A stretch of 64,000 bases of DNA from Nelumbo lutea (Eukaryota > Streptophyta > Magnoliopsida > Proteales > Nelumbonaceae), in contig JAKGHH010000002.1 of NCBI GenBank assembly GCA_022828595.1, positions 80,262,383 through 80,326,382 of the forward strand, in the 5' to 3' direction. Both the position numbers and the translations under genes were made by a program. Below, in pieces: positions 1 to 12,795 of this stretch. The first letter of the stretch is position 1. Every line of letters begins with the position of its first letter. The notes under the pieces were generated by a model that was not told the origin of the DNA, ran no database searches, and saw only the letters and a program-made list of their open reading frames with translations.

Positions 1-2446
1 AATAATTTATTAACAAGTTAAGGAGGTTGGGACTAAATTTGTTCACAGGCGGTGCCAAGTTTGGGTTGGACTTTGTCTTTATTCAATAGAATATATTGAA
101 GCCCAACTTTAAGCTCGACCCAACCATTAGACCTATTTCTTGAGTCGAGCCCCGCGAGGAAAGTGTTATTATTTATTACTCTCTTATTTCATCACCAATT
201 TATTTATATATTTAATTTAGTAAGTTAAAATTTTTTATTTAGTTAATTTGCTAAACGATTTAATTTTATCAAAAAATTATTTCACTATATCTCTTCCTCC
301 CCAAGTCTAATATTTTGGGTTATCAATGGGTCGGGCACGGTTTTAGATAGATTGGATATTTATTTATTATTTTACTAAATGAATTGAGTCATTATATATA
401 GATTTTATTATTCAGTTTAATAAATTAATTAATAATTTATTTTTCTCTTTCTCTGGATCCTTATTTTTTGGGTTATCAACGAGTTAGGTCTAGTGTGGTA
501 TAGCATGTACCTGTCCCGTCCCAATAATTAATGATTTTTTTTTATTCTTTTGTTTGAATAAACTAAATTATTCGTTTATATATTTAAATAATTTGATAAG
601 CTATTATGTATAAATTTTTATTTATTTGATACAACCCGACACCTAACAATAAATGAGTATTTAGTTCGTTTATTAAATTAAATTATTGATTTGTTTATTT
701 TACAAAATTAAGTAAAATATTATCCATCGATTTCTATTTTTTAATTTATTAAATTATTCAAGTAATTAATATTTTATTTAACCATTTAGTTATTTGAATC
801 TCTCTCCCTAAGCCTAATATTTAGGGCTATTAGTAGGTTAGGTCTCAGCTTGGATTAAAATTATTAACGAGATCAATAGAACATATTTATGCGCAAATCT
901 GAGTCCAGATTGAACTTCGGGGCTACATCTTGAGCATGAGCCTGAAGTTCATATAGAGCCCGAATCATGTTGAGGAAATTCTTTGTTTTACTCATTTTCT
1001 CACCTAATTATTTACATAGTTATGCTTTTAAGTTAAAAAATATTTACTGAACTTACTAAATTATTTTTGTTTATAAACAAATTATTTCTCTCTCTCTCTC
1101 TCTCTCTCTCTCCCCCTCCTGAGTTGCATATTTAGGGTTGTCAATGGATTTGGTTTAGATCTAGATAGTTTGGATATTTATTTATTTTTCCAAAAGTTAG
1201 TAAATTATTCTCCATAGATATTATTTATTTACGTAACTAAATTATTTATCTAATTAATGATTTAATTTATGAACAACGGATTAGTTCTGGTGTCGAATAG
1301 GTTGTACACGTCTTGTCCCAATAATAACTGAAAATTTATTTATTTATTTTACTAAATTCAATTATTCATTTATTTGTTTTAATATATTAAATAAATTATT
1401 CTCCATAAAGTTTTATTTATTTAATTCATCATGTGACCAATATTTACTATTGTCAATGATGCAAGTTTGTTTGGGGATAGCTTGGACTAGTCTTGCACCA
1501 ATCACAAGTGAATATTTATTTATATTTTTTTGTTAAATTTAATTATTGATTTATCTATTTTATAAAATTAAGTAAATTATTATCCATATATTTCTATTTA
1601 CTTAATTTATCGAATTCTTTAATTAACTAAATAATTAATTATTTTCCTAACAAATTATTTTTGTCTCTTTCTCTCCCGGAGACTATTTTTAGGGTAATTA
1701 ATATGTTTAGTGAGGTGTGGGATAGGATGTACCAGTCCCATCCCAATAATAAATGTAGTTTTATTTATTTATTTTGCTAAACTAAATTAATCATTAATTA
1801 TTTTACAAAATTAACTAAATCGGTATCCATAGGTTCCTATTTAGTTAATTTATTAAATTATTCAAGTAGTTAATAATCCATAGATTCAACCCCAACTCGA
1901 GCAAAATTTTTAGGTTTATAAATTGGATAGGTATCGGTTGGGGTTAAACCTTTTGCATTGGTTGGGCCACGTCTGGTTTGGGCTTTGCCTTTATATCAGC
2001 AGAACTTATTAAGGCCCAAGTCTAAGCCTTGGCCAACCATTATATAAAGCTCGGATTGCGATAAGGAAATTTTTGTTCTTTTGTCTCTCTCATTCACCAG
2101 AAATCTCTCTTCCATATTTGTTGCTAACATGTAACTATTTAAAATGATGCCATTAATAAAGAGCTAACTACTCTCTCTTTTTCTTGCCTAATTATTTATA
2201 TACTTATTTTAAATAGTTAAAAGATTTTATTGATTTAATTTAATAGATTATTTATTTATATCCCTCTCTATCTTACTGCTCGGTGTCCAATATTTAAGGG
2301 TTGTCAACAGGTGGGGATTGGTCTAGGTAGCTTGGATATTTATTTATTTTATTAAATTAAATTATTCAATTATATATTTTACAAAATTAAGAAAAACTTT
2401 CTCGATAGATTTCTATTTATTTAATAACTAATTGAGTTTATTAATT
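1..2446 (+). repeat. Copy 1 of the 2446-bp unit
   Basis: This copy serves here as the reference for unit coordinates. It begins AATAATTTATTAACAAG (an arbitrary phase set by the window edge). A CT microsatellite lies at 1087-1112. It is internally repetitive: variants of a box reading TATTTAGGGTTGTCAA followed by GGATATTTATTTATT occur near 305-365, 1125-1190 and 2285-2345. Variants of a GTCCCAATAATAA box followed by TTTATTTATTTATTTT lie near 515, 1315 and 1735. No gene is seen. Confidence 0.93.
1087..1112 (+). repeat. CT dinucleotide microsatellite in the 2446-bp unit
   Basis: An uninterrupted TC run is followed by CCCCCTCC. Equivalent runs of different length sit at the same unit position in copies 2, 3 and 4 (about 3533-3558, 5977-6004, 8424-8438). 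This makes it the fastest-changing part of the unit. Confidence 0.95.
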
Positions 2447-4892
2447 AATAATTTATTAACAAGTTAAGGAGGTTGGGACTAAATTTGTTCACAGGCGGTG
2501 CCAAGTTTGGGTTGGACTTTGTCTTTATTCAATAGAATATATTGAAGCCCAACTTTAAGCTCGACCCAACCATTAGACCTATTTCTTGAGTCGAGCCCCG
2601 CGAGGAAAGTGTTATTATTTATTACTCTCTTATTTCATCACCAATTTATTTATATATTTAATTTAGTAAGTTAAAATTTTTTATTTAGTTAATTTGCTAA
2701 ACGATTTAATTTTATCAAAAAATTATTTCACTATATCTCTTCCTCCCCAAGTCTAATATTTTGGGTTATCAATGGGTCGGGCACGGTTTTAGATAGATTG
2801 GATATTTATTTATTATTTTACTAAATGAATTGAGTCATTATATATAGATTTTATTATTCAGTTTAATAAATTAATTAATAATTTATTTTTCTCTTTCTCT
2901 GGATCCTTATTTTTTTGTTTATCAACGAGTTAGGTCTAGTGTGGTATAGCATGTACCTGTCCCGTCCCAATAATTAATGATTTTTTTTTATTCTTTTGTT
3001 TGAATAAACTAAATTATTCGTTTATATATTTAAATAATTTGATAAGCTATTATGTATAAATTTTTATTTATTTGATACAACCCGACACCTAACAATAAAT
3101 GAGTATTTAGTTCGTTTATTAAATTAAATTATTGATTTGTTTATTTTACAAAATTAAGTAAAATATTATCCATCGATTTCTATTTTTTAATTTATTAAAT
3201 TATTCAAGTAATTAATATTTTATTTAACCATTTAGTTATTTGAATCTCTCTCCCTAAGCCTAATATTTAGGGCTATTAGTAGGTTAGGTCTCAGCTTGGA
3301 TTAAAATTATTAACGAGATCAATAGAACATATTTATGCGCAAATCTGAGTCCAGATTGAACTTCGGGGCTACATCTTGAGCATGAGCCTGAAGTTCATAT
3401 AGAGCCCGAATCATGTTGAGGAAATTCTTTGTTTTACTCATTTTCTCACCTAATTATTTACATAGTTATGCTTTTAAGTTAAAAAATATTTACTGAACTT
3501 ACTAAATTATTTTTGTTTATAAACAAATTATTTCTCTCTCTCTCTCTCTCTCTCTCTCCCCCTCCTGAGTTGCATATTTAGGGTTGTCAATGGATTTGGT
3601 TTAGATCTAGATAGTTTGGATATTTATTTATTTTTCCAAAAGTTAGTAAATTATTCTCCATAGATATTATTTATTTACGTAACTAAATTATTTATCTAAT
3701 TAATGATTTAATTTATGAACAACGGATTAGTTCTGGTGTCGAATAGGTTGTACACGTCTTGTCCCAATAATAACTGAAAATTTATTTATTTATTTTACTA
3801 AATTCAATTATTCATTTATTTGTTTTAATATATTAAATAAATTATTCTCCATAAAGTTTTATTTATTTAATTCATCATGTGACCAATATTTACTATTGTC
3901 AATGATGCAAGTTTGTTTGGGGATAGCTTGGACTAGTCTTGCACCAATCACAAGTGAATATTTATTTATATTTTTTTGTTAAATTTAATTATTGATTTAT
4001 CTATTTTATAAAATTAAGTAAATTATTATCCATATATTTCTATTTACTTAATTTATCGAATTCTTTAATTAACTAAATAATTAATTATTTTCCTAACAAA
4101 TTATTTTTGTCTCTTTCTCTCCCGGAGACTATTTTTAGGGTAATTAATATGTTTAGTGAGGTGTGGGATAGGATGTACCAGTCCCATCCCAATAATAAAT
4201 GTAGTTTTATTTATTTATTTTGCTAAACTAAATTAATCATTAATTATTTTACAAAATTAACTAAATCGGTATCCATAGGTTCCTATTTATTTAATTTATT
4301 AAATTATTCAAGTAGTTAATAATCCATAGATTCAACCCCAACTCGAGCAAAATTTTTAGGTTTATAAATTGGATAGGTATCGGTTGGGGTTAAACCTTTT
4401 GCATTGGTTGGGCCACGTCTGGTTTGGGCTTTGCCTTTATATCAGCAGAACTTATTAAGGCCCAAGTCTAAGCCTTGGCCAACCATTATATAAAGCTCGG
4501 ATTGCGATAAGGAAATTTTTGTTCTTTTGTCTCTCTCATTCACCAGAAATCTCTCTTCCATATTTGTTGCTAACATGTAACTATTTAAAATGATGCCATT
4601 AATAAAGAGCTAACTACTCTCTCTTTTTCTTGCCTAATTATTTATATACTTATTTTAAATAGTTAAAAGATTTTATTGATTTAATTTAATAGATTATTTA
4701 TTTATATCCCTCTCTATCTTACTGCTCGGTGTCCAATATTTAAGGGTTGTCAACAGGTGGGGATTGGTCTAGGTAGCTTGGATATTTATTTATTTTATTA
4801 AATTAAATTATTCAATTATATATTTTACAAAATTAAGAAAAACTTGCTCGATAGATTTCTATTTATTTAATAACTAATTGAGTTTATTAATT
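2447..4892 (+). repeat. Copy 2 of the 2446-bp unit
   Basis: It is the same as copy 1 over its full length by eye. It differs at 2910-2916, where the TTTTTTGGGTT of copy 1 reads TTTTTTTGTTT. It also has a few single-base changes and a slightly different CT tract at about 3533-3558. No open frame of note. Confidence 0.93.
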
Positions 4893-5973
4893 AATAATTT
4901 ATTAACAAGTTAAGGAGGTTGGGACTAAATTTGTTCACAGGCGGTGCCAAGTTTGGGTTGGACTTTGTCTTTATTCAATAGAATATATTGAAGCCCAACT
5001 TTAAGCTCGACCCAACCATTAGACCTATTTCTTGAGTCGAGCCCCGCGAGGAAAGTGTTATTATTTATTACTCTCTTATTTCATCACCAATTTATTTATA
5101 TATTTAATTTAGTAAGTTAAAATTTTTTATTTAGTTAATTTGCTAAACGATTTAATTTTATCAAAAAATTATTTCACTATATCTCTTCCTCCCCAAGTCT
5201 AATATTTTGGGTTATCAATGGGTCGGGCACGGTTTTAGATAGATTGGATATTTATTTATTATTTTACTAAATGAATTGAGTCATTATATATAGATTTTAT
5301 TATTCAGTTTAATAAATTAATTAATAATTTATTTTTCTCTTTCTCTGGATCCTTATTTTTTGGGTTATCAACGAGTTAGGTCTAGTGTGGTATAGCATGT
5401 ACCTGTCCCGTCCCAATAATTAATGATTTTTTTTATTCTTTTGTTTGAATAAACTAAATTATTCGTTTATATATTTAAATAATTTGATAAGCTATTATGT
5501 ATAAATTTTTATTTATTTGATACAACCCGACACCTAACAATAAATGAGTATTTAGTTCGTTTATTAAATTAAATTATTGATTTGTTTATTTTACAAAATT
5601 AAGTAAAATATTATCCATCGATTTCTATTTTTTAATTTATTAAATTATTCAAGTAATTAATATTTTATTTAACCATTTAGTTATTTGAATCTCTCTCCCT
5701 AAGCCTAATATTTAGGGCTATTAGTAGGTTAGGTCTCAGCTTGGATTAAAATTATTAACGAGATCAATAGAACATATTTATGCGCAAATCTGAGTCCAGA
5801 TTGAACTTCGGGGCTACATCTTGAGCATGAGCCTGAAGTTCATATAGAGCCCGAATCATGTTGAGGAAATTCTTTGTTTTACTCATTTTCTCACCTAATT
5901 ATTTACATAGTTATGCTTTTAAGTTAAAAAATATTTACTGAACTTACTAAATTATTTTTGTTTATAAACAAAT

Positions 5974-6005
<32 letters not shown>

Positions 6006-7337
6006 CCCCTCCTGAGTTGCATATTTAGGGTTGTCAATGGATTTGGTTTAGATCTAGATAGTTTGGATATTTATTTATTTTTCCAAAAGTTAGTAAATTA
6101 TTCTCCATAGATATTATTTATTTACGTAACTAAATTATTTATCTAATTAATGATTTAATTTATGAACAACGGATTAGTTCTGGTGTCGAATAGGTTGTAC
6201 ACGTCTTGTCCCAATAATAACTGAAAATTTATTTATTTATTTTACTAAATTCAATTATTCATTTATTTGTTTTAATATATTAAATAAATTATTCTCCATA
6301 AAGTTTTATTTATTTAATTCATCATGTGACCAATATTTACTATTGTCAATGATGCAAGTTTGTTTGGGGATAGCTTGGACTAGTCTTGCACCAATCACAA
6401 GTGAATATTTATTTATATTTTTTTGTTAAATTTAATTATTGATTTATCTATTTTATAAAATTAAGTAAATTATTATCCATATATTTCTATTTACTTAATT
6501 TATCGAATTCTTTAATTAACTAAATAATTAATTATTTTCCTAACAAATTATTTTTGTCTCTTTCTCTCCCGGAGACTATTTTTAGGGTAATTAATATGTT
6601 TAGTGAGGTGTGGGATAGGATGTACCAGTCCCATCCCAATAATAAATGTAGTTTTATTTATTTATTTTGCTAAACTAAATTAATCATTAATTATTTTACA
6701 AAATTAACTAAATCGGTATCCATAGGTTCCTATTTATTTAATTTATTAAATTATTCAAGTAGTTAATAATCCATAGATTCAACCCCAACTCGAGCAAAAT
6801 TTTTAGGTTTATAAATTGGATAGGTATCGGTTGGGGTTAAACCTTTTGCATTGGTTGGGCCACGTCTGGTTTGGGCTTTGCCTTTATATCAGCAGAACTT
6901 ATTAAGGCCCAAGTCTAAGCCTTGGCCAACCATTATATAAAGCTCGGATTGCGATAAGGAAATTTTTGTTCTTTGTCTCTCTCATTCACCAGAAATCTCT
7001 CTTCCATATTTGTTGCTAACATGTAACTATTTAAAATGATGCCATTAATAAAGAGCTAACTACTCTCTCTTTTCTTGCCTAATTATTTATATACTTATTT
7101 TAAATAGTTAAAAGATTTTATTGATTTAATTTAATAGATTATTTATTTATATCCCTCTCTATCTTACTGCTCGGTGTCCAATATTTAAGGGTTGTCAACA
7201 GGTGGGGATTGGTCTAGGTAGCTTGGATATTTATTTATTTTATTAAATTAAATTATTCAATTATATATTTTACAAAATTAAGAAAAACTTGCTCGATAGA
7301 TTTCTATTTATTTAATAACTAATTGAGTTTATTAATT
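4893..7337 (+). repeat. Copy 3 of the 2446-bp unit
   Basis: It is 2445 bases long and nearly identical to copies 1 and 2. Its T-run near 5425 is one base shorter, and the run in CTCTCTTTTCTTGCC near 7070 lacks a T. The CT tract is at about 5977-6004. No gene is seen. Confidence 0.93.
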
Positions 7338-9273
7338 AATAATTTATTAACAAGTTAAGGAGGTTGGGACTAAATTTGTTCACAGGCGGTGCCAAGTTTG
7401 GGTTGGACTTTGTCTTTATTCAATAGAATATATTGAAGCCCAACTTTAAGCTCGACCCAACCATTAGACCTATTTCTTGAGTCGAGCCCCGCGAGGAAAG
7501 TGTTATTATTTATTACTCTCTTATTTCATCACCAATTTATTTATATATTTAATTTAGTAAGTTAAAATTTTTTATTTAGTTAATTTGCTAAACGATTTAA
7601 TTTTATCAAAAAATTATTTCACTATATCTCTTCCTCCCCAAGTCTAATATTTTGGGTTATCAATGGGTCGGGCACGGTTTTAGATAGATTGGATATTTAT
7701 TTATTATTTTACTAAATGAATTGAGTCATTATATATAGATTTTATTATTCAGTTTAATAAATTAATTAATAATTTATTTTTCTCTTTCTCTGGATCCTTA
7801 TTTTTTGGGTTATCAACGAGTTAGGTCTAGTGTGGTATAGCATGTACCTGTCCCGTCCCAATAATTAATGATTTTTTTTTATTCTTTTGTTTGAATAAAC
7901 TAAATTATTCGTTTATATATTTAAATAATTTGATAAGCTATTATGTATAAATTTTTATTTATTTGATACAACCCGACACCTAACAATAAATGAGTATTTA
8001 GTTCGTTTATTAAATTAAATTATTGATTTGTTTATTTTACAAAATTAAGTAAAATATTATCCATCGATTTCTATTTTTTAATTTATTAAATTATTCAAGT
8101 AATTAATATTTTATTTAACCATTTAGTTATTTGAATCTCTCTCCCTAAGCCTAATATTTAGGGCTATTAGTAGGTTAGGTCTCAGCTTGGATTAAAATTA
8201 TTAACGAGATCAATAGAACATATTTATGCGCAAATCTGAGTCCAGATTGAACTTCGGGGCTACATCTTGAGCATGAGCCTGAAGTTCATATAGAGCCCGA
8301 ATCATGTTGAGGAAATTCTTTGTTTTACTCATTTTCTCACCTAATTATTTACATAGTTATGCTTTTAAGTTAAAAAATATTTACTGAACTTACTAAATTA
8401 TTTTTGTTTATAAACAAATTATTTCTCTCTCTCTCCCCCTCCTGAGTTGCATATTTAGGGTTGTCAATGGATTTGGTTTAGATCTAGATAGTTTGGATAT
8501 TTATTTATTTTTCCAAAAGTTTGTAAATTATTCTCCATAGATATTATTTATTTACGTAACTAAATTATTTATCTAATTAATGATTTAATTTATGAACAAC
8601 GGATTAGTTCTGGTGTCGAATAGGTTGTACACGTCTTGTCCCAATAATAACTGAAAATTTATTTATTTATTTTACTAAATTCAATTATTCATTTATTTGT
8701 TTTAATATATTAAATAAATTATTCTCCATAAAGTTTTATTTATTTAATTCATCATGTGACCAATATTTACTATTGTCAATGATGCAAGTTTGTTTGGGGA
8801 TAGCTTGGACTAGTCTTGCACCAATCACAAGTGAATATTTATTTATATTTTTTTGTTAAATTTAATTATTGATTTATCTATTTTATAAAATTAAGTAAAT
8901 TATTATCCATATATTTCTATTTACTTAATTTATCGAATTCTTTAATTAACTAAATAATTAATTATTTTCCTAACAAATTATTTTTGTCTCTTTCTCTCCC
9001 GGAGACTTTTTAGGGTAATTAATATGTTTAGTGAGGTGTGGGATAGGATGTACCAGTCCCATCCCAATAATAAATGTAATTTTATTTATTTATTTTGCTA
9101 AACTAAATTAATCATTAATTATTTTACAAAATTAACTAAATCGGTATCCATAGGTTCCTATTTATTTAATTTATTAAATTATTCAAGTAGTTAATAATCC
9201 ATAGATTCAACCCCAACTCGAGCAAAATTTTTAGGTTTATAAATTGGATAGGTATCGGTTGGGGTTAAACCTT
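7338..9273 (+). repeat. Copy 4 of the 2446-bp unit, truncated
   Basis: The copy is collinear with the first 1936 bases of the unit and then stops inside the motif GGTTGGGGTTAAACCTT. Non-repeat DNA beginning ACCAATGTCAAATCC follows. Its CT tract (about 8424-8438) is clearly shorter than in the other copies, and a short deletion is present near 9007. The abrupt end marks the edge of the array. Confidence 0.92.
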
Positions 9274-9618
9274 ACCAATGTCAAATCCTGAAAATGGAAA
9301 TGATAATTATATTTGCACCTGAAATTTGCAAATAGAACTCATTAGTATAAATGCTTTCTGTCTTACTATGTCATCTATAACATGCATAATCTTACCAAAG
9401 AGATTAGACTCATTTGCTTATATATTATATGTTGAGGCATGATTAAATTTGTTCATGTCTAAGCAGTCATATAAAAAAAAATTATGGTCTCAGTAGAGAT
9501 GATTGGGCATTGCATTTTGTGATAACAAATTTTAACAGAACTGAGCTAGTTGACTGAGGAATTGATATAGCTTTGTTGCCAGACACCCTGATCATATCTA
9601 TCTTGAGGTCACAGAGCA
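9274..9618. other. Single-copy spacer between array and left arm
   Basis: These 345 bases match neither the AT-rich unit nor the right arm. They are AT-rich and hold no convincing open frame or known motif. I see nothing functional in them. Confidence 0.6.
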
Positions 9619-9914
9619 TCAATGTGCTCCATCCAACACCTACAATACCTCTATATAGCTCCCTGATTCAAGTGAAAATCTCTAGCAACCTCTGGTCGAA
9701 AGGGAAGCAAACAATTTACATCTTGATTGCATCTGGAAAGAAAGGCTTTAAAATCGTGTTACTTCCAGGCATTTATTTGGTAAAGAATGCATTTCTCAGC
9801 TCCATGACTAGCACTTCCCTTCTAGAAGGCCAAAACCAGGATTTGGAAAGAAAAAAGTTTTGTTTGCTTCAAATGGTCTCAGATGATCTCTGCAGTGAGC
9901 ATCAGCTATCTTAA
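9573..9914 (+). pseudogene. Unidentified ORF shared by both arms (113 aa, left copy)
   Basis: An open frame here encodes a protein with the stretch YSSLIQVKISSNLWSKGKQT followed by a hydrophobic segment. The minus-strand counterpart in the right arm (43176-43565) stays open over the same part, with a few substitutions and a different carboxy end. I do not recognise the family. The start region lies partly in the spacer outside the arm, so the frame is a chance fusion at its amino end. It may be a fragment of a retroelement ORF, but no diagnostic motif is visible. Confidence 0.2.
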
Positions 9915-11150
9915 TGGCAGTGGCCACTATAGCCCATTTCAATACTTTCTATGCAAGAGATAATCCATGCTGACTCCTAGACGCCATAGGAACTCTCCTT
10001 AGCCCTTAATACCACTGTTTAAAAACATTGAGAGAGTTTGGTGGAGAATGGGGATTCTTTGTTTCTTGAGACCCATTATTATTTTTTTCTGTTCCCCCAT
10101 GCATGTATTCCTTATCTATCTTACCCAGCAGAGTTGGGAAGCTCATCGAGATTTTCAGAAAACATCCCACCCTTCTAAGTTCTAACCTTCTACCTATCGG
10201 AATATACACATTCCTTTTTCCTCCCTTACCAAAAAATTCCTGCCAGGGTTATAAATTGGCCTTTCTAGCAGGGTTTCTGTTCAACAGCCTCCTACCTAAG
10301 GATGGATCCAGCCTATGGGGCATGTCTCTCCTCATCCATTCGCACCATTGAGTGCCCCTGGAAAGTCTGTGGACATGATGCCCACCTGGCAATGTTAAAC
10401 TCGGCTCCTTCCGCTTTGCAAGGAACCAGATAAGGGCCACCATGACTCTGTGAGGGCGTACTTTGTAAGCAATGGGCGGATAAGGCTTATCACCTTTGGA
10501 CGTATTGGACATACACTTACTTTACTAAGCTCTCGGCTCTGATTCTCTGCCCACTAGCTCTGGTTCTTTTTGGCAGCATGGTACTAACTTGCCTGTTAGA
10601 GTCCCCTTGCCTGGGTCATCCTCTCGGGCTCTTTGATGTGTTTGATCTTGTAGATACGACTTGATGACCTTAGTTCACATTGTTCGAGCTGTCATTGCCA
10701 GCAGAGACTCAGCGCGATTTGGTCCTCATCACCTTGTGTATGTCTTTTTCTCTGATGTACATCTTCTCATGTACTACCTCTTTTATTTAATCAAATTTTT
10801 GTTATCCTTTCTCAAAAATTAAAATAAAGTAAGACCATTTGCTCTTTTTTAAGCTATCTGGAAAGAGTGCTACAGCCAGATCTTTGACTCAAAAGCTTCC
10901 ATCATAGAGGTTGTTATGCATAGGACTGAGTGATACCTGATCTGCTGGCAAAGAGGGACTCAGCAATTCCAGGGGTTACAGCTAAGCAACCCAGTGTAAC
11001 TGGGATTCCATCTCTCTTTCTCTCTCTCTCTCTCTCTCTGATGCAAGCTGTCTTGTGTACATTCTGTTCTTTGTTTTGTTCATCTGAGTATATATCTCAA
11101 TACTCCATTATAAATGAAGTAGGAGTTTCCCTGCATTACAGCAATATAAT
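9915..11150. other. GC-richer block of unknown origin, shared by both arms
   Basis: The stretch is less AT-rich than its surroundings. It carries a minus-strand open frame at 10249-10512 (87 aa, containing LPGGHHVHRLSRGTQWCEW), whose counterpart on the plus strand of the right arm is at 42701-42949. A CT microsatellite lies at about 11015-11039. I find no splice-supported gene and no recognised domain. It could be an old transposon fragment. Confidence 0.3.
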
Positions 11151-11162
11151 CCTATGCCACTT

Positions 11163-11743
11163 AAAAAAATGCTTATTCTGAAGAAAGTCATTGGTAAAGA
11201 AACTCAAGTTGAAATGAGGGAAATGTTGGGAGTGTTATATTTAGGAGGGGAGTTTTCTGAACAGTTGGAAGATGGGGAAATAAGAGAGCAGAAATCGGGG
11301 GAAGTTTTAGAAACAGAACACTATGTGAGGGTCAGTTGAAAAGAATGGGGTGGGAGTTAATTATCAATGAAAGAAAAAAAAAAAGAATGGGGTAGGAGTT
11401 TAGTTGACGCCGGTAACCATATTTGGAGACACATTTTCGATACCTGATGAGGGCGATTCTGATGGCTGGAGTATGGTTTTTGGAGAGAGGTCTAAGAGAA
11501 TCCTTGTTTTTTCTTGTTTGTAATGGTTCTTATATTTGGGTCATAGTTTTCAAAGTGTGCCATACCCATTATGTGTGCCATACCGCCATTAGTCTATGTA
11601 AGTTCTTATTTGATTGGTCATGATGGGGAGTTTAGGATGCTTGCTGGTTCTCTTGTCCTTTGTGGGTAATTTCTTACAACCTATTTTTGTGTCTTCATTT
11701 TGTTTTAATGAATTTTTCTTTACCATAAAAAATGCTTATTCTG
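11163..11743 (+). mobile_element. 5'-truncated LINE insertion with target-site duplication (left arm copy)
   Basis: A 546-base body (11181-11726) is flanked by direct repeats AAAAAATGCTTATTCTG at 11163-11180 and 11727-11743. The 3' side ends in ACCATAAAAAATG, as expected for target-primed insertion with a short A tail. An open frame at its 5' end (about 11181-11339) encodes an acidic segment ending in a stop, compatible with the end of a LINE ORF. The rest looks like a 3' untranslated region. An A-rich tract at 11371-11383 interrupts a short duplicated motif, AGAATGGGGTGGGAGTT and AGAATGGGGTAGGAGTT. The right arm carries the same insertion with the same target repeats, so it predates the duplication. 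Confidence 0.7.
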
Positions 11744-12759
11744 TCCAAGATTCCAAGGAACTTATCCCATAGTTTTGGAGATGTATTAGATAAGATGCCT
11801 GTGAGCAGAAAATCTGAATGTCATGTAATTACGTCTCTTTCACACTTTTCTCTACTACTCTCCCTCATTGAAAGATTGAGTCACTAGGGTCAGAGATATG
11901 ATGGAGGGAAAGGTTTTAGCTTCAATTGAAATGAGATTTTCTCCATTTTGTAGCATGGACAGATCCATGATGAACTTTAGAAGAAAGTAAAGGAGATTAA
12001 GGGATATGGAAGGGCAAAAGAGAGAAGAAAAGATTGGGAGTAAAGGGCCAATGGAAAGAACTACAAGATTGGTGATGGTCGTTCAAATGGCCTGGGAGAG
12101 CAGGGAACATAGAGCCAAGAAGACTAACTGGATGTGAATTCACACTCGCATCCAACTTTCTTTCCCTGATGTTGTTTGCCTTAGCCAAACTATGTGGTGG
12201 ACATGTTTAGAACAATCAAGTGTTGAACAAGTCGAGATCAATGAAACATGGGGGACCCTCATGGACCAATTCCTGTAATGTTCAGGATCAGTGTCTCATC
12301 CACAGACTCCACCAGGTTGGTTTTTACCCAATAAAGAACTAATAAAGGACAAATATTCATATCTAAGCATTTATCTTTTTGTTGACTTCATCCTATGTGT
12401 CACATCATAGGTGTTAAGATTAATCATATTTTAGTACAGACATTGTCTAACACATGGTAACAACATATGTTTGCCTTTCCAAAGCCTGTTATCTTAGATA
12501 CAAAAATGACAACTCCCATTATCTACATGCTTTTATGATTGTTTTGATTGATATTTGAGAAAAATGATTGGGGATTTCGATTGAGTAATGAGTATCTCAG
12601 AGCAAAGGCAGCCATATTTTGAATTTTATTAAGTACCGGATGGAGCAAGTTGTTTGTTTTGTTGGGCATCTACCCATATGTCTACACAGCTGATGCAAAT
12701 GCATAAAGATAATTATCATATTTACCAAGTTCTCTAATTCAATTACAACATTTTCTATT
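11744..12759. other. Arm DNA without an identifiable gene
   Basis: The stretch includes a minus-strand open frame at 11997-12188 (63 aa, containing GSMFPALPGHLNDHHQSC) that is also open in the right arm at about 41066-41240, with few changes. I do not recognise it. The remainder is AT-rich, probably intronic or intergenic sequence upstream of the former PP1 exon. Confidence 0.35.
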
Positions 12760-12795
12760 AAACATGATCTAGATCTCATTTTCCGTGCTCGTCAA
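12760..12795 (+). pseudogene. PP1 catalytic subunit remnant: last 12 codons of an exon (left arm)
   Basis: The bases encode KHDLDLIFRARQ, matching the [12 protein letters not shown] that ends the PP1 exon in the right arm (39842-40398, minus). In the left arm everything upstream of AAACATGATC has been removed by a deletion of 616 bases relative to the right arm. The join is at a shared AAAC. The metal-binding histidine of the RAHQ motif is changed to arginine. The exon end has changed from CAG|GT to CAA|GT, so the splice donor context is weakened. Alone this fragment could not be recognised; the aligned right arm identifies it. Confidence 0.8.

Larger units (their letters stand above)
1..9273 (+). 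repeat. Tandem array of 2446-bp AT-rich unit, 3.8 copies, near identical
   Basis: The same sequence restarts at 1, 2447, 4893 and 7338, giving periods of 2446, 2446 and 2445 bases. The fourth copy stops after about 1936 bases, at 9273. Copies differ only at scattered positions: the (CT)n tract length, T-run lengths, one small patch near 2910-2916, and a few single bases. No long open frame exists in any copy. The unit is very AT-rich and contains short GC-richer islands such as GTCCCGTCCCAATAAT and GAGTCGAGCCCCGCGAGG. Because base 1 already lies inside the repeat, the array probably continues to the left of the window. Near-identity implies recent amplification or gene conversion, or an assembly effect. 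Diverged relatives of the unit occur elsewhere in the window on both strands. Confidence 0.97.

Noticed and set aside
1..9273. Telomere-like TTTAGGG motifs
   Set aside because: They occur singly inside longer, different boxes and never as tandem TTTAGGG repeats.
1..9273. LTR retrotransposon with the 2446-bp unit as a long terminal repeat
   Set aside because: There is no primer binding site, gag-pol sequence, or internal region between the units; they abut directly head to tail.
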